Shown here: one piece after another, positions 18,808 through 25,619 of the stretch
Layout: each line of letters opens with the position of its first letter
Numbering within the stretch: position 1 is the stretch's first letter
IMG/VR virus record: IMGVR_UViG_3300025099_000105
Span: 1-28,130 of that record
Strand: one strand, 5' to 3'
Length of the DNA stretch: 28,130 nt
Source: a virus
The notes under the pieces: generated by a model
Told to the model about the DNA's origin: nothing
What the model saw: only the letters and a program-made list of their open reading frames with translations
Databases searched by the model: none
Translations under genes and position numbers: made by a program

Positions 18808-20410
18808 AGTTAGCCTCATATTGTTTATAATACTTTCCTAATGGAAAATTATATTGATGGTAAGTGCCTAACAAATGTAATGTGCTTTTAGATCTAGTGG
18901 CACCTGTATACCAAACCCTAAGCTCTTTTACTTTTTCTGCTAAATTCTTTTTTTCGTAATGAGATGGAAAGTTACATTTGCTGGCCAGGACAACATTATC
19001 TGCTTCACCACCTTTTACTTGGTGTATAGTATCTATAATTATTTTAGGAGGTTGTGATAAATCTACACCTTCACTCATAAGTTTTTGAAAATATTGTTTA
19101 TCTTTATCTTTAAATTTTCTTTTAAATACTTGATTCCACAGACCTTTTTCATCACGCATACCACACCTTAAATGTAATTCATCAAATGTAAACACTTGAT
19201 TTGGATGTGCAAAACTCCATTTTTTACTATCCTGTGACCGGTAGCCGTGGTCAATGTTTAATAAGAACTCATACATTGTTGTGGCTTCCTCTCTAGTAAT
19301 ACTACCACCCTCACAAATCTTCTCCCAATAATTAATTGCTGCAAATTGATTAGGGTCAAAAGACTTATTATTTTTTTGATCTTGATAGTACAGGCCAAGG
19401 TTTCTTGCCTCTTGTTGTAATTCTTTTTTCACATCATTAATTCTAGCCAACACCATCCAACTACCTTCCATACCCCAAGGTACTTTCTTTAAACCATTCC
19501 ACCTATGTACCGAACCCTCTTTACCATTAGAGTAAAATTCTTTTTTAATACGATTATCACCCATAGAGTTAAGTAAACATTTAGAAAAAAAATGTATATT
19601 TTTATTAAGTCTTACACTTTTTTTAAGCACTAATGATTTACCTGGAAATGTTTGAAACAAATTAACATCCGCACCATTCCATTCATATATTGCTTGGTCA
19701 TCGTCTCCTGCAATATAAACTCTCTCTACTGCTTGAGCTATCTTAACAACCATGTCCCACTGCAAAGGTGTGAGATCTTGAGCTTCATCTACCATTAAAA
19801 CTTTAAAAGGTACTACTAAACCATCATTAACAAATTTTTCTACCATATCAGTAAAATCTAATCTGTCCGGTGTTCGTTGTCCTGTCTCCATCTCCATTGT
19901 TTTAAATTGTTGATACCCTGCAATAATAGATTTAAATTGTTGTAGCCTAACTGTTTTTCTTGTTTGTTGTTTGTACAACCACACAGGATCTACTTTCATG
20001 TTTCTTGCCCTGTCATAAATTTGAAGCGACCAATTATTATATACTTTTTGATCATCCCAAGTATCTTTGTAACCCACCTTGACAGTGCCATATTGTGTAT
20101 GAAACATCAGCAGGTCTGCCTTTGGATCTAATACGGGAATTTCAGCAAACTGTTGTCTGGCCAGAGAATGTAGTGTTCTAAAATATGAAAAAGCATCTTC
20201 ATCATAACCTTTAAACTTTTGTCTGACTCTTGCAACACATTCATTTACAGCTTTGTTAGTAAAGGATACGTAACAAATCTCATCGGGAGAGTAACCTTTT
20301 TCTAAATAACGTTTTACACGTTTTAGAAGGTTCTCTGTTTTACCTGTACCTGGTGGTCCAAATATTTTAATTGTCTTCCCACGCAGCTTTTGCTTTATTA
20401 AATTTGACAT
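18797..20410 (-). CDS. UvrD/Rep-like superfamily 1 helicase
   Basis: 537 residues. Walker A GPPGTGKT (18-25), motif Ia SFTNKAVNECV, motif Ib TLHSLA, Walker B VDEAQD (207-212), motif III AGDDDQAIYEWNG (about 234-246), motif V HQVKGGEADNVVL, and motif VI VWYTGATRSK. It lies between the primase and DUF3310 genes and probably unwinds the template for the polymerase, or acts in recombination. It overlaps the primase gene by 44 nt. The ATG at 20410 lacks a clear ribosome site and probably depends on translational coupling. It is about 150-200 residues shorter than UvrD. Confidence 0.93.
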   Translation of the reverse strand: MSNLIKQKLRGKTIKIFGPPGTGKTENLLKRVKRYLEKGYSPDEICYVSFTNKAVNECVARVRQKFKGYDEDAFSYFRTLHSLARQQFAEIPVLDPKADLLMFHTQYGTVKVGYKDTWDDQKVYNNWSLQIYDRARNMKVDPVWLYKQQTRKTVRLQQFKSIIAGYQQFKTMEMETGQRTPDRLDFTDMVEKFVNDGLVVPFKVLMVDEAQDLTPLQWDMVVKIAQAVERVYIAGDDDQAIYEWNGADVNLFQTFPGKSLVLKKSVRLNKNIHFFSKCLLNSMGDNRIKKEFYSNGKEGSVHRWNGLKKVPWGMEGSWMVLARINDVKKELQQEARNLGLYYQDQKNNKSFDPNQFAAINYWEKICEGGSITREEATTMYEFLLNIDHGYRSQDSKKWSFAHPNQVFTFDELHLRCGMRDEKGLWNQVFKRKFKDKDKQYFQKLMSEGVDLSQPPKIIIDTIHQVKGGEADNVVLASKCNFPSHYEKKNLAEKVKELRVWYTGATRSKSTLHLLGTYHQYNFPLGKYYKQYEANYVR

Positions 20411-21938
20411 CTTTATTTTTATGCTCTGTTTGTTGTGGTAGTGCTACAACCCAATGCCTACTACTAATGTTTTGAAACTTCTTCTTAGGCAAAGCTTTTC
20501 CCTGCTCAAGAAAACTTGTACATTCTTTTTCATTCCAATTATACCCTACTTTTTTCATGAATGATTTAAATGTTTCTAACTTAAATCTCATCTCACTTTC
20601 GTCTTTCCAAATGTTACCAGAATCTATCTGATCAAATTCAGTAGTATCTTCAACATCTTCTAAGAACCTAGTCATTCTAGAATTAAATACGTCTTGTCTT
20701 TCCTCACCAGAATCAAAACCTTCCATGTCTTGTTTATTTTGTATTAACTCATCAAGCCAATCTCTGTAAGGATCTGGATCTCGTTTAGAGGGTTTTAATG
20801 GTCTCCAAACAATATCATAATTTAATAACTGTTCTCCCAACAACTGCTGTTGGTATAATTGTTTTGTAGAAAGTCTTATAGATTTACCTTGTATGGGTAG
20901 TATCCAATAAGGTTCTGGATAAGAGTTAACTTTAATAAGTTTTCCAACTTCTGGTAAAGCTTCATTTGCTCCAATACCTAATTTTCTTTTTACACATGTG
21001 CTAGATACACAATGCATTCTTGCAATAGATGTTTTACATTTATAAGTGTACTCTTTGTTTTCAACTCCCTTAAATATATTTTGTAATTCCTTTGGGTGAA
21101 GTTTTTCACTACAAACCTTAGTCATCATATCTCTTGTCCACTCTTCATACATTACTGGATCTGGATTAATCTTCTTTGCTAAGACAGCCACGTTAAACAT
21201 AGCATCATTACGACCTTCACCTTTTTGTACTTTATTTTTCATAAAGTTAACTACACAAGGAGGATAATCTTTTGTCTCATCATCTTGAAATATTTTTAAT
21301 TTTTTAAAAGACTCAGGAGTTAATCTAAATTTAGATACAAATTTATATAGATCTTCTATTTTTATTGACTGACATTGGTCGTCCATAGCGACCCTTGTAG
21401 GAAGTTTTGCGTTTTGGTAAGGTAGGTTTACAAAGTTACCTTTTCTTTTGTCATCCCAATTATCAGGTGTCAAATCAACTTGATCTTGTGCAGGAAATAT
21501 ATCTGTAGTGGTGTCGTTGATTCCTAAATCTGAAGCGATCTCAATTAATTTTTTTCTCATCGCAGATGCTGCAACAACACCTTTGATAAAAATAATTAAA
21601 TGGAGTCCGTTGGATTTTGATCTGAATGGGACGAGTGGGTATTTCCTTTTCCGTATAACCGATATAACGTCCTGATGCTGTATATTATAACGATCAACAT
21701 CGATGACCCCCCAACTGCATGTATTATCATCTCGAATGGGAACTGATCCATAGTAAGCTTCTCCTTTTAAGTGTTGAACCCAATGATCTTTTGTCATCGG
21801 TTTAGGTTCAACCCAATGTTTAAATTCTGATTTGCCCTTAGAGTTTTTATTTCCAGTAGGTGCAGAACATCCAAAATATGTAGAAGAGCCCTGGAAGAGT
21901 TCTACAAACTCTCCCAGGGTGTTGTCAAGTAGGTCCAT
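20367..21938 (-). CDS. Archaeo-eukaryotic-type primase (AEP)
   Basis: 523 residues. WGVIDVDRYN carries the metal-binding D80-x-D82; RSKSNGLHLIIF (106-117) gives the S-x-G-x-H nucleotide site; TDIFPAQDQVD (145-155) and KGNFVNLPYQNAK follow in the order seen in AEP primases of phages and mobile elements. A Cys cluster (CKTSIARMHC-VSSTC, about 305-320) may bind zinc or a cluster. The acidic C-terminal third is unassigned. It would make primers, or be a primase-polymerase. It starts one nt after the SSB-like stop (TAG-T-ATG). There is no T7-type DnaG primase-helicase here. Confidence 0.75.
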   Translation of the reverse strand: MDLLDNTLGEFVELFQGSSTYFGCSAPTGNKNSKGKSEFKHWVEPKPMTKDHWVQHLKGEAYYGSVPIRDDNTCSWGVIDVDRYNIQHQDVISVIRKRKYPLVPFRSKSNGLHLIIFIKGVVAASAMRKKLIEIASDLGINDTTTDIFPAQDQVDLTPDNWDDKRKGNFVNLPYQNAKLPTRVAMDDQCQSIKIEDLYKFVSKFRLTPESFKKLKIFQDDETKDYPPCVVNFMKNKVQKGEGRNDAMFNVAVLAKKINPDPVMYEEWTRDMMTKVCSEKLHPKELQNIFKGVENKEYTYKCKTSIARMHCVSSTCVKRKLGIGANEALPEVGKLIKVNSYPEPYWILPIQGKSIRLSTKQLYQQQLLGEQLLNYDIVWRPLKPSKRDPDPYRDWLDELIQNKQDMEGFDSGEERQDVFNSRMTRFLEDVEDTTEFDQIDSGNIWKDESEMRFKLETFKSFMKKVGYNWNEKECTSFLEQGKALPKKKFQNISSRHWVVALPQQTEHKNKDVKFNKAKAAWEDN

Positions 21939-21939
21939 A

Positions 21940-22731
21940 CTAGAATGGAGTTTTTTCTACTTGTTCTTCCTTGCCATGGTTAACTCTGACAGCACCTTTT
22001 TTACATGATTCGTAAAACTCAAAAGCTGCTTTGATTGTGTCTTCGCTCCCCACTGTACCTGTGTGTTCGATTTCCCAACCGTACCACGAACCTAGATTGT
22101 TCTTTTCTAAAACAGTTTTGATTGTGTATTGTTGAGTAAATGGCGCAGGTCTAAAGAAACCCTTACCATCTTTTCTTTTCTGTCTCAAAGACATCATCAT
22201 TGAATTCCATTTTTTGGATTTCTTTCTTTGAGTAGATTTCATAGTAATCATAGCTGTAGAAGATTTGTCCTCTTGCACTATCATAACGTAGTGTGAAGCT
22301 GTCTCTTCTATGTAATTACCATTCTCAAGCCTATCCTTACCATCGTCACCTCTGGTAGTTTTAGTCATGATATCCGAACCAGAAGAATAAACATTTACAG
22401 GAGCAACAGCACCTTTTTCTCTGTCTCTCCACTCAATGTATTCTAATTTATAATAGCAAGGTATAACTGTTATACCTCCTGCACCATCATAAAGTTCATC
22501 TGTTACGGTGTTATAGATCATTCCAGGTCTTGCTTCAGGGTTAAACTGACTGTCACCTTGAGTTACTTGTGGTGACAACTGTCCCAGAACTTTTAGAAAT
22601 GGTAATGCTAAACTCTTTGAATCTACATTATCAAATCCAGCATCAGCAAATTGCTCTAAATCAATATTAGCAACTGCACCAGCCTCTTCTTTAATCGATA
22701 CTTGGCCCGATTGTCCGTCTTTTATTTTCAT
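21940..22731 (-). CDS. Probable single-stranded DNA-binding protein
   Basis: 263 residues. A beta-rich core (GGITVIPCYYKLEYIEWRDR, NYIEETASHYVMIV, QQYTIKTVLEKNN, SWYGWEIEHTG) and a charged end KEEQVEKTPF with a C-terminal Phe, as in phage SSBs such as T7 gp2.5. I recall similar proteins in marine phages beside polymerase and primase genes; there is no unambiguous motif. It would coat ssDNA for the helicase and polymerase. The AGG ribosome site is 8 nt upstream. It leads directly to the primase gene. Confidence 0.6.
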   Translation of the reverse strand: MKIKDGQSGQVSIKEEAGAVANIDLEQFADAGFDNVDSKSLALPFLKVLGQLSPQVTQGDSQFNPEARPGMIYNTVTDELYDGAGGITVIPCYYKLEYIEWRDREKGAVAPVNVYSSGSDIMTKTTRGDDGKDRLENGNYIEETASHYVMIVQEDKSSTAMITMKSTQRKKSKKWNSMMMSLRQKRKDGKGFFRPAPFTQQYTIKTVLEKNNLGSWYGWEIEHTGTVGSEDTIKAAFEFYESCKKGAVRVNHGKEEQVEKTPF

Positions 22732-22742
22732 ATTATTACCTA

Positions 22743-23282
22743 TTATTTGTTAGTTATTTTCGTTTTATTTGCGATGTACACACCGAACAAATCAAAAGGA
22801 AGTTCTTTACCACCCTCGACTTGCTCTTTAACAAAAGCCTTAAGAGTCATAGGCTCAACTTTTTCTTTTTTATTATAGTTGAATCCATGGTCTTCACAGA
22901 CTTTTATTAATTCAGAGACTTCGTTGTCTTGACCTCTATTGAATGAAGCGGTTACGGTGTTCTTGATTATATCTTCGAACCCCTTACCTCTTAACCAACT
23001 GAAGGCTTCCTCTACACGTGATTCAGGAATTTTTGCTGCATAGAATGGTTTAACTTCTACAGTAGAACCATCACTTAATTTCAACAAAGATACACCTGCT
23101 TCCTGCATCATCTCTGGAATTATTCTCTCTTCCATATCTCTAGCTTTATGCTTAAGAAGTGAAAGACTTTCTTCATCTTTTTCTATTTGTTTTCGTAACG
23201 TATTTAAAGAATTGCATTTGTCAGAAATAGATTTTACACTATCTTGACTAATGTCAATGTTTGACATTTTCTCAATATCCAT
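22743..23282 (-). CDS. Conserved replication-block protein, coiled coil, unknown
   Basis: 179 residues. A coiled coil in the first third (CNSLNTLRKQIEKDEESLSL, KHKARDMEERI) is followed by VSLLKLSDGSTVEVKPFYAA and VEEAFSWLRGKGFEDIIKNT. I recall the GST.EVKPFY....P..R..EAF.WLR..G pattern in several marine podo-like phages, with no known activity. It has a very strong ribosome site (AGGAGG) and is the first minus-strand gene after the divergent gap, so it leads the SSB/primase/helicase operon and could be a replication accessory. Confidence 0.7.
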   Translation of the reverse strand: MDIEKMSNIDISQDSVKSISDKCNSLNTLRKQIEKDEESLSLLKHKARDMEERIIPEMMQEAGVSLLKLSDGSTVEVKPFYAAKIPESRVEEAFSWLRGKGFEDIIKNTVTASFNRGQDNEVSELIKVCEDHGFNYNKKEKVEPMTLKAFVKEQVEGGKELPFDLFGVYIANKTKITNK

Positions 23283-23337
23283 ATTTTTCCTCCTGCAGGT
23301 CTCTTAAATTATTCATTTGATCTTTGCAAGAAAAAAA

Positions 23338-23343
23338 TATAAA
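23338..23343 (+). promoter_or_regulatory. -10-like box just before the SNF2-like gene
   Basis: TATAAA ends 10 nt before the ATG at 23354, with TTTGAT 16 nt upstream as a weak -35. The leader would be about 4 nt with no Shine-Dalgarno site. A-rich context reduces certainty. Confidence 0.4.
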
Positions 23344-23353
23344 AACTTTTAAG

Positions 23354-24781
23354 ATGTCGAAATACCCCTATAAGACCAAGCCGTACGAGCACCAGAGAAA
23401 TGCTTTGTCCGAATCAGCAGAAAAAAATTCATGGGCATATTTTATGGAAATGGGTACAGGTAAAACAAAAGTTACTATAGATAATATTGCTTATCTTTAT
23501 TTACAAAGAAAAATTAACTCTGTTTTAATTATTGCGCCTAAGTCTGTTTATACAAATTGGCAATCTGAGATAGAAACCCATATGCCAGATGTATTAAAAT
23601 ATAAAATATATAAATGGAATTTAGATAAACCTAAAGATTATTATAAGTTAAGCGAATCACCAGATCTTAAAATATTTTTAATTAACGTAGAAGCTTTATC
23701 AACTAGAAGGGGATTTGAAGCGTGTGTTGATTACCTTAAAAAAAATAAATTAAATTTTGTAGCGTTGGATGAATCAACCACAATAAAAAACCGATCAGCA
23801 AAAAGAACAAAAAACATTTTAGGATTAGGAAAATTATCCCATATAAAGCGTATACTAACAGGATCCCCAATAACAAAATCTCCATTAGATCTATTTACAC
23901 AATGTGCATTCTTAAGTCCAGAATTATTAGGTTTTAATAGTTATCTTGCCTTTAGAAATAGATATGCTGAGATGACAGATATCCCTGTAGGTTCTGGAAG
24001 GTTTGTAAGTGTACCTAAATATTACAAAAGATTAGAAGAACTAGAAGAAAAAATGAAGAGTTTTGCTACCAGAATACGTAAAGACCAATGTTTAGATCTT
24101 AAACCTAAGGTTAGATCTAAGAGATATATAGAATTAGAAGGTGAGGGTAAAAAAATATATGAAAGACTACGAACTCATGCACTTGCTATTGTAGAAGATA
24201 GTACAATATCTTTTTCTAACAAACTTACAGAAATTATTAAACTACACCAGGTATGTAATGGTTTTACCAAAGATGATGATGGAAAAATATTACAACTACA
24301 TAAATCCAAACTTTCTGCTCTCGAGGAGACATTAGATGAAACTGATGGTAAAGTTATTATCTGGGCTAATTATTTATATAACATTCATGAAATTAAAAAC
24401 TTTCTAATAGACAAGTATGGCCCAGAATCCACAGTAAGTATTTATGGAGAAGTTAGTGTTGAGGATAGAAAAAATGCTGTTGATCGTATTCAAACAGATG
24501 ACAAATGTCGTTTTTTAGTTGGTAATCCTACTACCGGTGGCTTTGGTCTCACTCTCACTGCTTGCAATACTGTTATCTATTTTAGCAACAGTTATAACTT
24601 AGAAGTCCGAATGCAATCAGAAGACCGTGCTCATAGAATGGGCCAAAAAGGTACTGTTGTTTATATTGATATTGTAGCCAGAGGTACATTAGATGAAGCT
24701 ATCATGAAGTCTCTTACCAGTAAAGGTAAGCTTGCTGCTAAAACTTTAGGAGAAGAAGATCTTAAGAGTTGGTTGCTATAA
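23354..24781 (+). CDS. SNF2-like superfamily 2 helicase
   Basis: 475 residues from the ATG (an in-frame TTG at 23324 is a less likely start). Q-motif region PYEHQRNAL, Walker A MEMGTGKT (about 31-38), motif Ia IIAPKSV, Walker B VALDEST (136-142, a DEST variant of DEAH), motif III LTGSPI, and in the second lobe VSIYGE, NPTTGGFGLTLTA and motif VI QSEDRAHRMGQ. These proteins translocate on duplex DNA, remodelling forks or recombination intermediates. It is the only large plus-strand gene and overlaps the exonuclease 3' end by 20 nt. Confidence 0.93.
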   Translation: MSKYPYKTKPYEHQRNALSESAEKNSWAYFMEMGTGKTKVTIDNIAYLYLQRKINSVLIIAPKSVYTNWQSEIETHMPDVLKYKIYKWNLDKPKDYYKLSESPDLKIFLINVEALSTRRGFEACVDYLKKNKLNFVALDESTTIKNRSAKRTKNILGLGKLSHIKRILTGSPITKSPLDLFTQCAFLSPELLGFNSYLAFRNRYAEMTDIPVGSGRFVSVPKYYKRLEELEEKMKSFATRIRKDQCLDLKPKVRSKRYIELEGEGKKIYERLRTHALAIVEDSTISFSNKLTEIIKLHQVCNGFTKDDDGKILQLHKSKLSALEETLDETDGKVIIWANYLYNIHEIKNFLIDKYGPESTVSIYGEVSVEDRKNAVDRIQTDDKCRFLVGNPTTGGFGLTLTACNTVIYFSNSYNLEVRMQSEDRAHRMGQKGTVVYIDIVARGTLDEAIMKSLTSKGKLAAKTLGEEDLKSWLL

Positions 24782-25430
24782 GTTTATTGTATTGTTCAAC
24801 TCTTTCTAAAAATTTATCTCCATATTCTTTTAAATCAGATTCGTTTAATTTAAATTCTTGATACATGAGATCTCTAGTGCAAATTGATATTACACCTTGT
24901 TCAATTGGCCCATAATTTTTAGTATGTGCTAAGTAGTAAGCTCCTAGTTGATATTTATAATCTTCAACCCACTCTTCTTTTTTAGGTCTGTTAGATTGTT
25001 TCCAGTCTACGATGCTCGGTTTCCCGTAAGCAACACAAGATAAATCTGCTGTACCTGCAAATTTATTTTCATATTCTAAACTTATTTCATTACCCCATAC
25101 TTCATCTATTTTAATATTATTTAAAATAGTTTTCGCCATCATCCTTGGCTTAGATCCTTCTTCCATAGCATTGTAATAACCTTGACCTGTTAAATGGTAT
25201 TCTAATACCTGGTGCATTTCAGTGCCAATAGTAGATGCTTGTTTCATTATTCTATCAGCTTCTGCGTCTCCTACCTTACGTCTCCAATTATCTAAAAAAC
25301 GTTTGTCCTTGGTTGCAGAAAGTATGGTTGTGACACTCGGAACTTTAATATTATCTACTAAGTATTTACGTCCTGTTGTGTCTGAGAATCTATTATAATG
25401 TTTGTAAGGATACTTTTTAAGTAACTTCAT
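24762..25430 (-). CDS. PD-(D/E)XK exonuclease, Cas4/RecB-like
   Basis: 222 residues. VPSVTTIL (30-37), IGTEMH with His73, GNEISLE (113-119), GTADL with Asp129, VDWKQS with Asp142 and Lys144, and YKYQLGAYY with Gln161: the full GxxD/DxK/Q-motif set of the RecB/Cas4-type nuclease. In phages this enzyme degrades host DNA, resects ends for recombination or removes primers, as T7 gp6 does. It faces the SNF2-like helicase with a 20-nt 3' overlap. There is no iron-sulfur Cys set, so it is not a classic Cas4. The ATG lacks a clear ribosome site. Confidence 0.88.
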   Translation of the reverse strand: MKLLKKYPYKHYNRFSDTTGRKYLVDNIKVPSVTTILSATKDKRFLDNWRRKVGDAEADRIMKQASTIGTEMHQVLEYHLTGQGYYNAMEEGSKPRMMAKTILNNIKIDEVWGNEISLEYENKFAGTADLSCVAYGKPSIVDWKQSNRPKKEEWVEDYKYQLGAYYLAHTKNYGPIEQGVISICTRDLMYQEFKLNESDLKEYGDKFLERVEQYNKLIATNS

Positions 25431-25442
25431 ACGTAGTTAATA

Positions 25443-25619
25443 CTACAAATGATTGGAAAGTACAGCCATAAATATTGCAAACATACCGCCTACAATAATT
25501 TTTTCTATTCTATTTATACGTGCTTCCATCTTATCCATCTTTTCAAAGGTCTGTTTTTGCATTAGCTTACAAATTTTTTCGTGGTGATCTATTCTAGCTG
25601 CTGCAGATTGTTTAGCCAC
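25443..25619 (-). CDS. 58-aa coiled-coil protein with C-terminal TM (XhlA-like)
   Basis: GTG start at 25619, set by AGGAG 6 nt upstream; no ATG is suitable. Reads MAKQSAAARIDHHEKICKLM, then FEKMDKMEARINRIEKIIVG and a membrane segment GMFAIFMAVLSN. A charged coiled coil plus C-terminal span is the plan of haemolysin XhlA-type phage membrane proteins and small spanin-like accessories, so a lysis or membrane role is plausible. It overlaps the end of the large virion-type gene by 8 nt. Confidence 0.65.
   Translation of the reverse strand: MAKQSAAARIDHHEKICKLMQKQTFEKMDKMEARINRIEKIIVGGMFAIFMAVLSNHL

Noticed and set aside
24762-25430. Cas4 and hence a CRISPR-related module
   Set aside because: The nuclease lacks the iron-sulfur cysteine set, and no repeat-spacer array or other cas gene is present. 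A phage RecB-type exonuclease explains it better.
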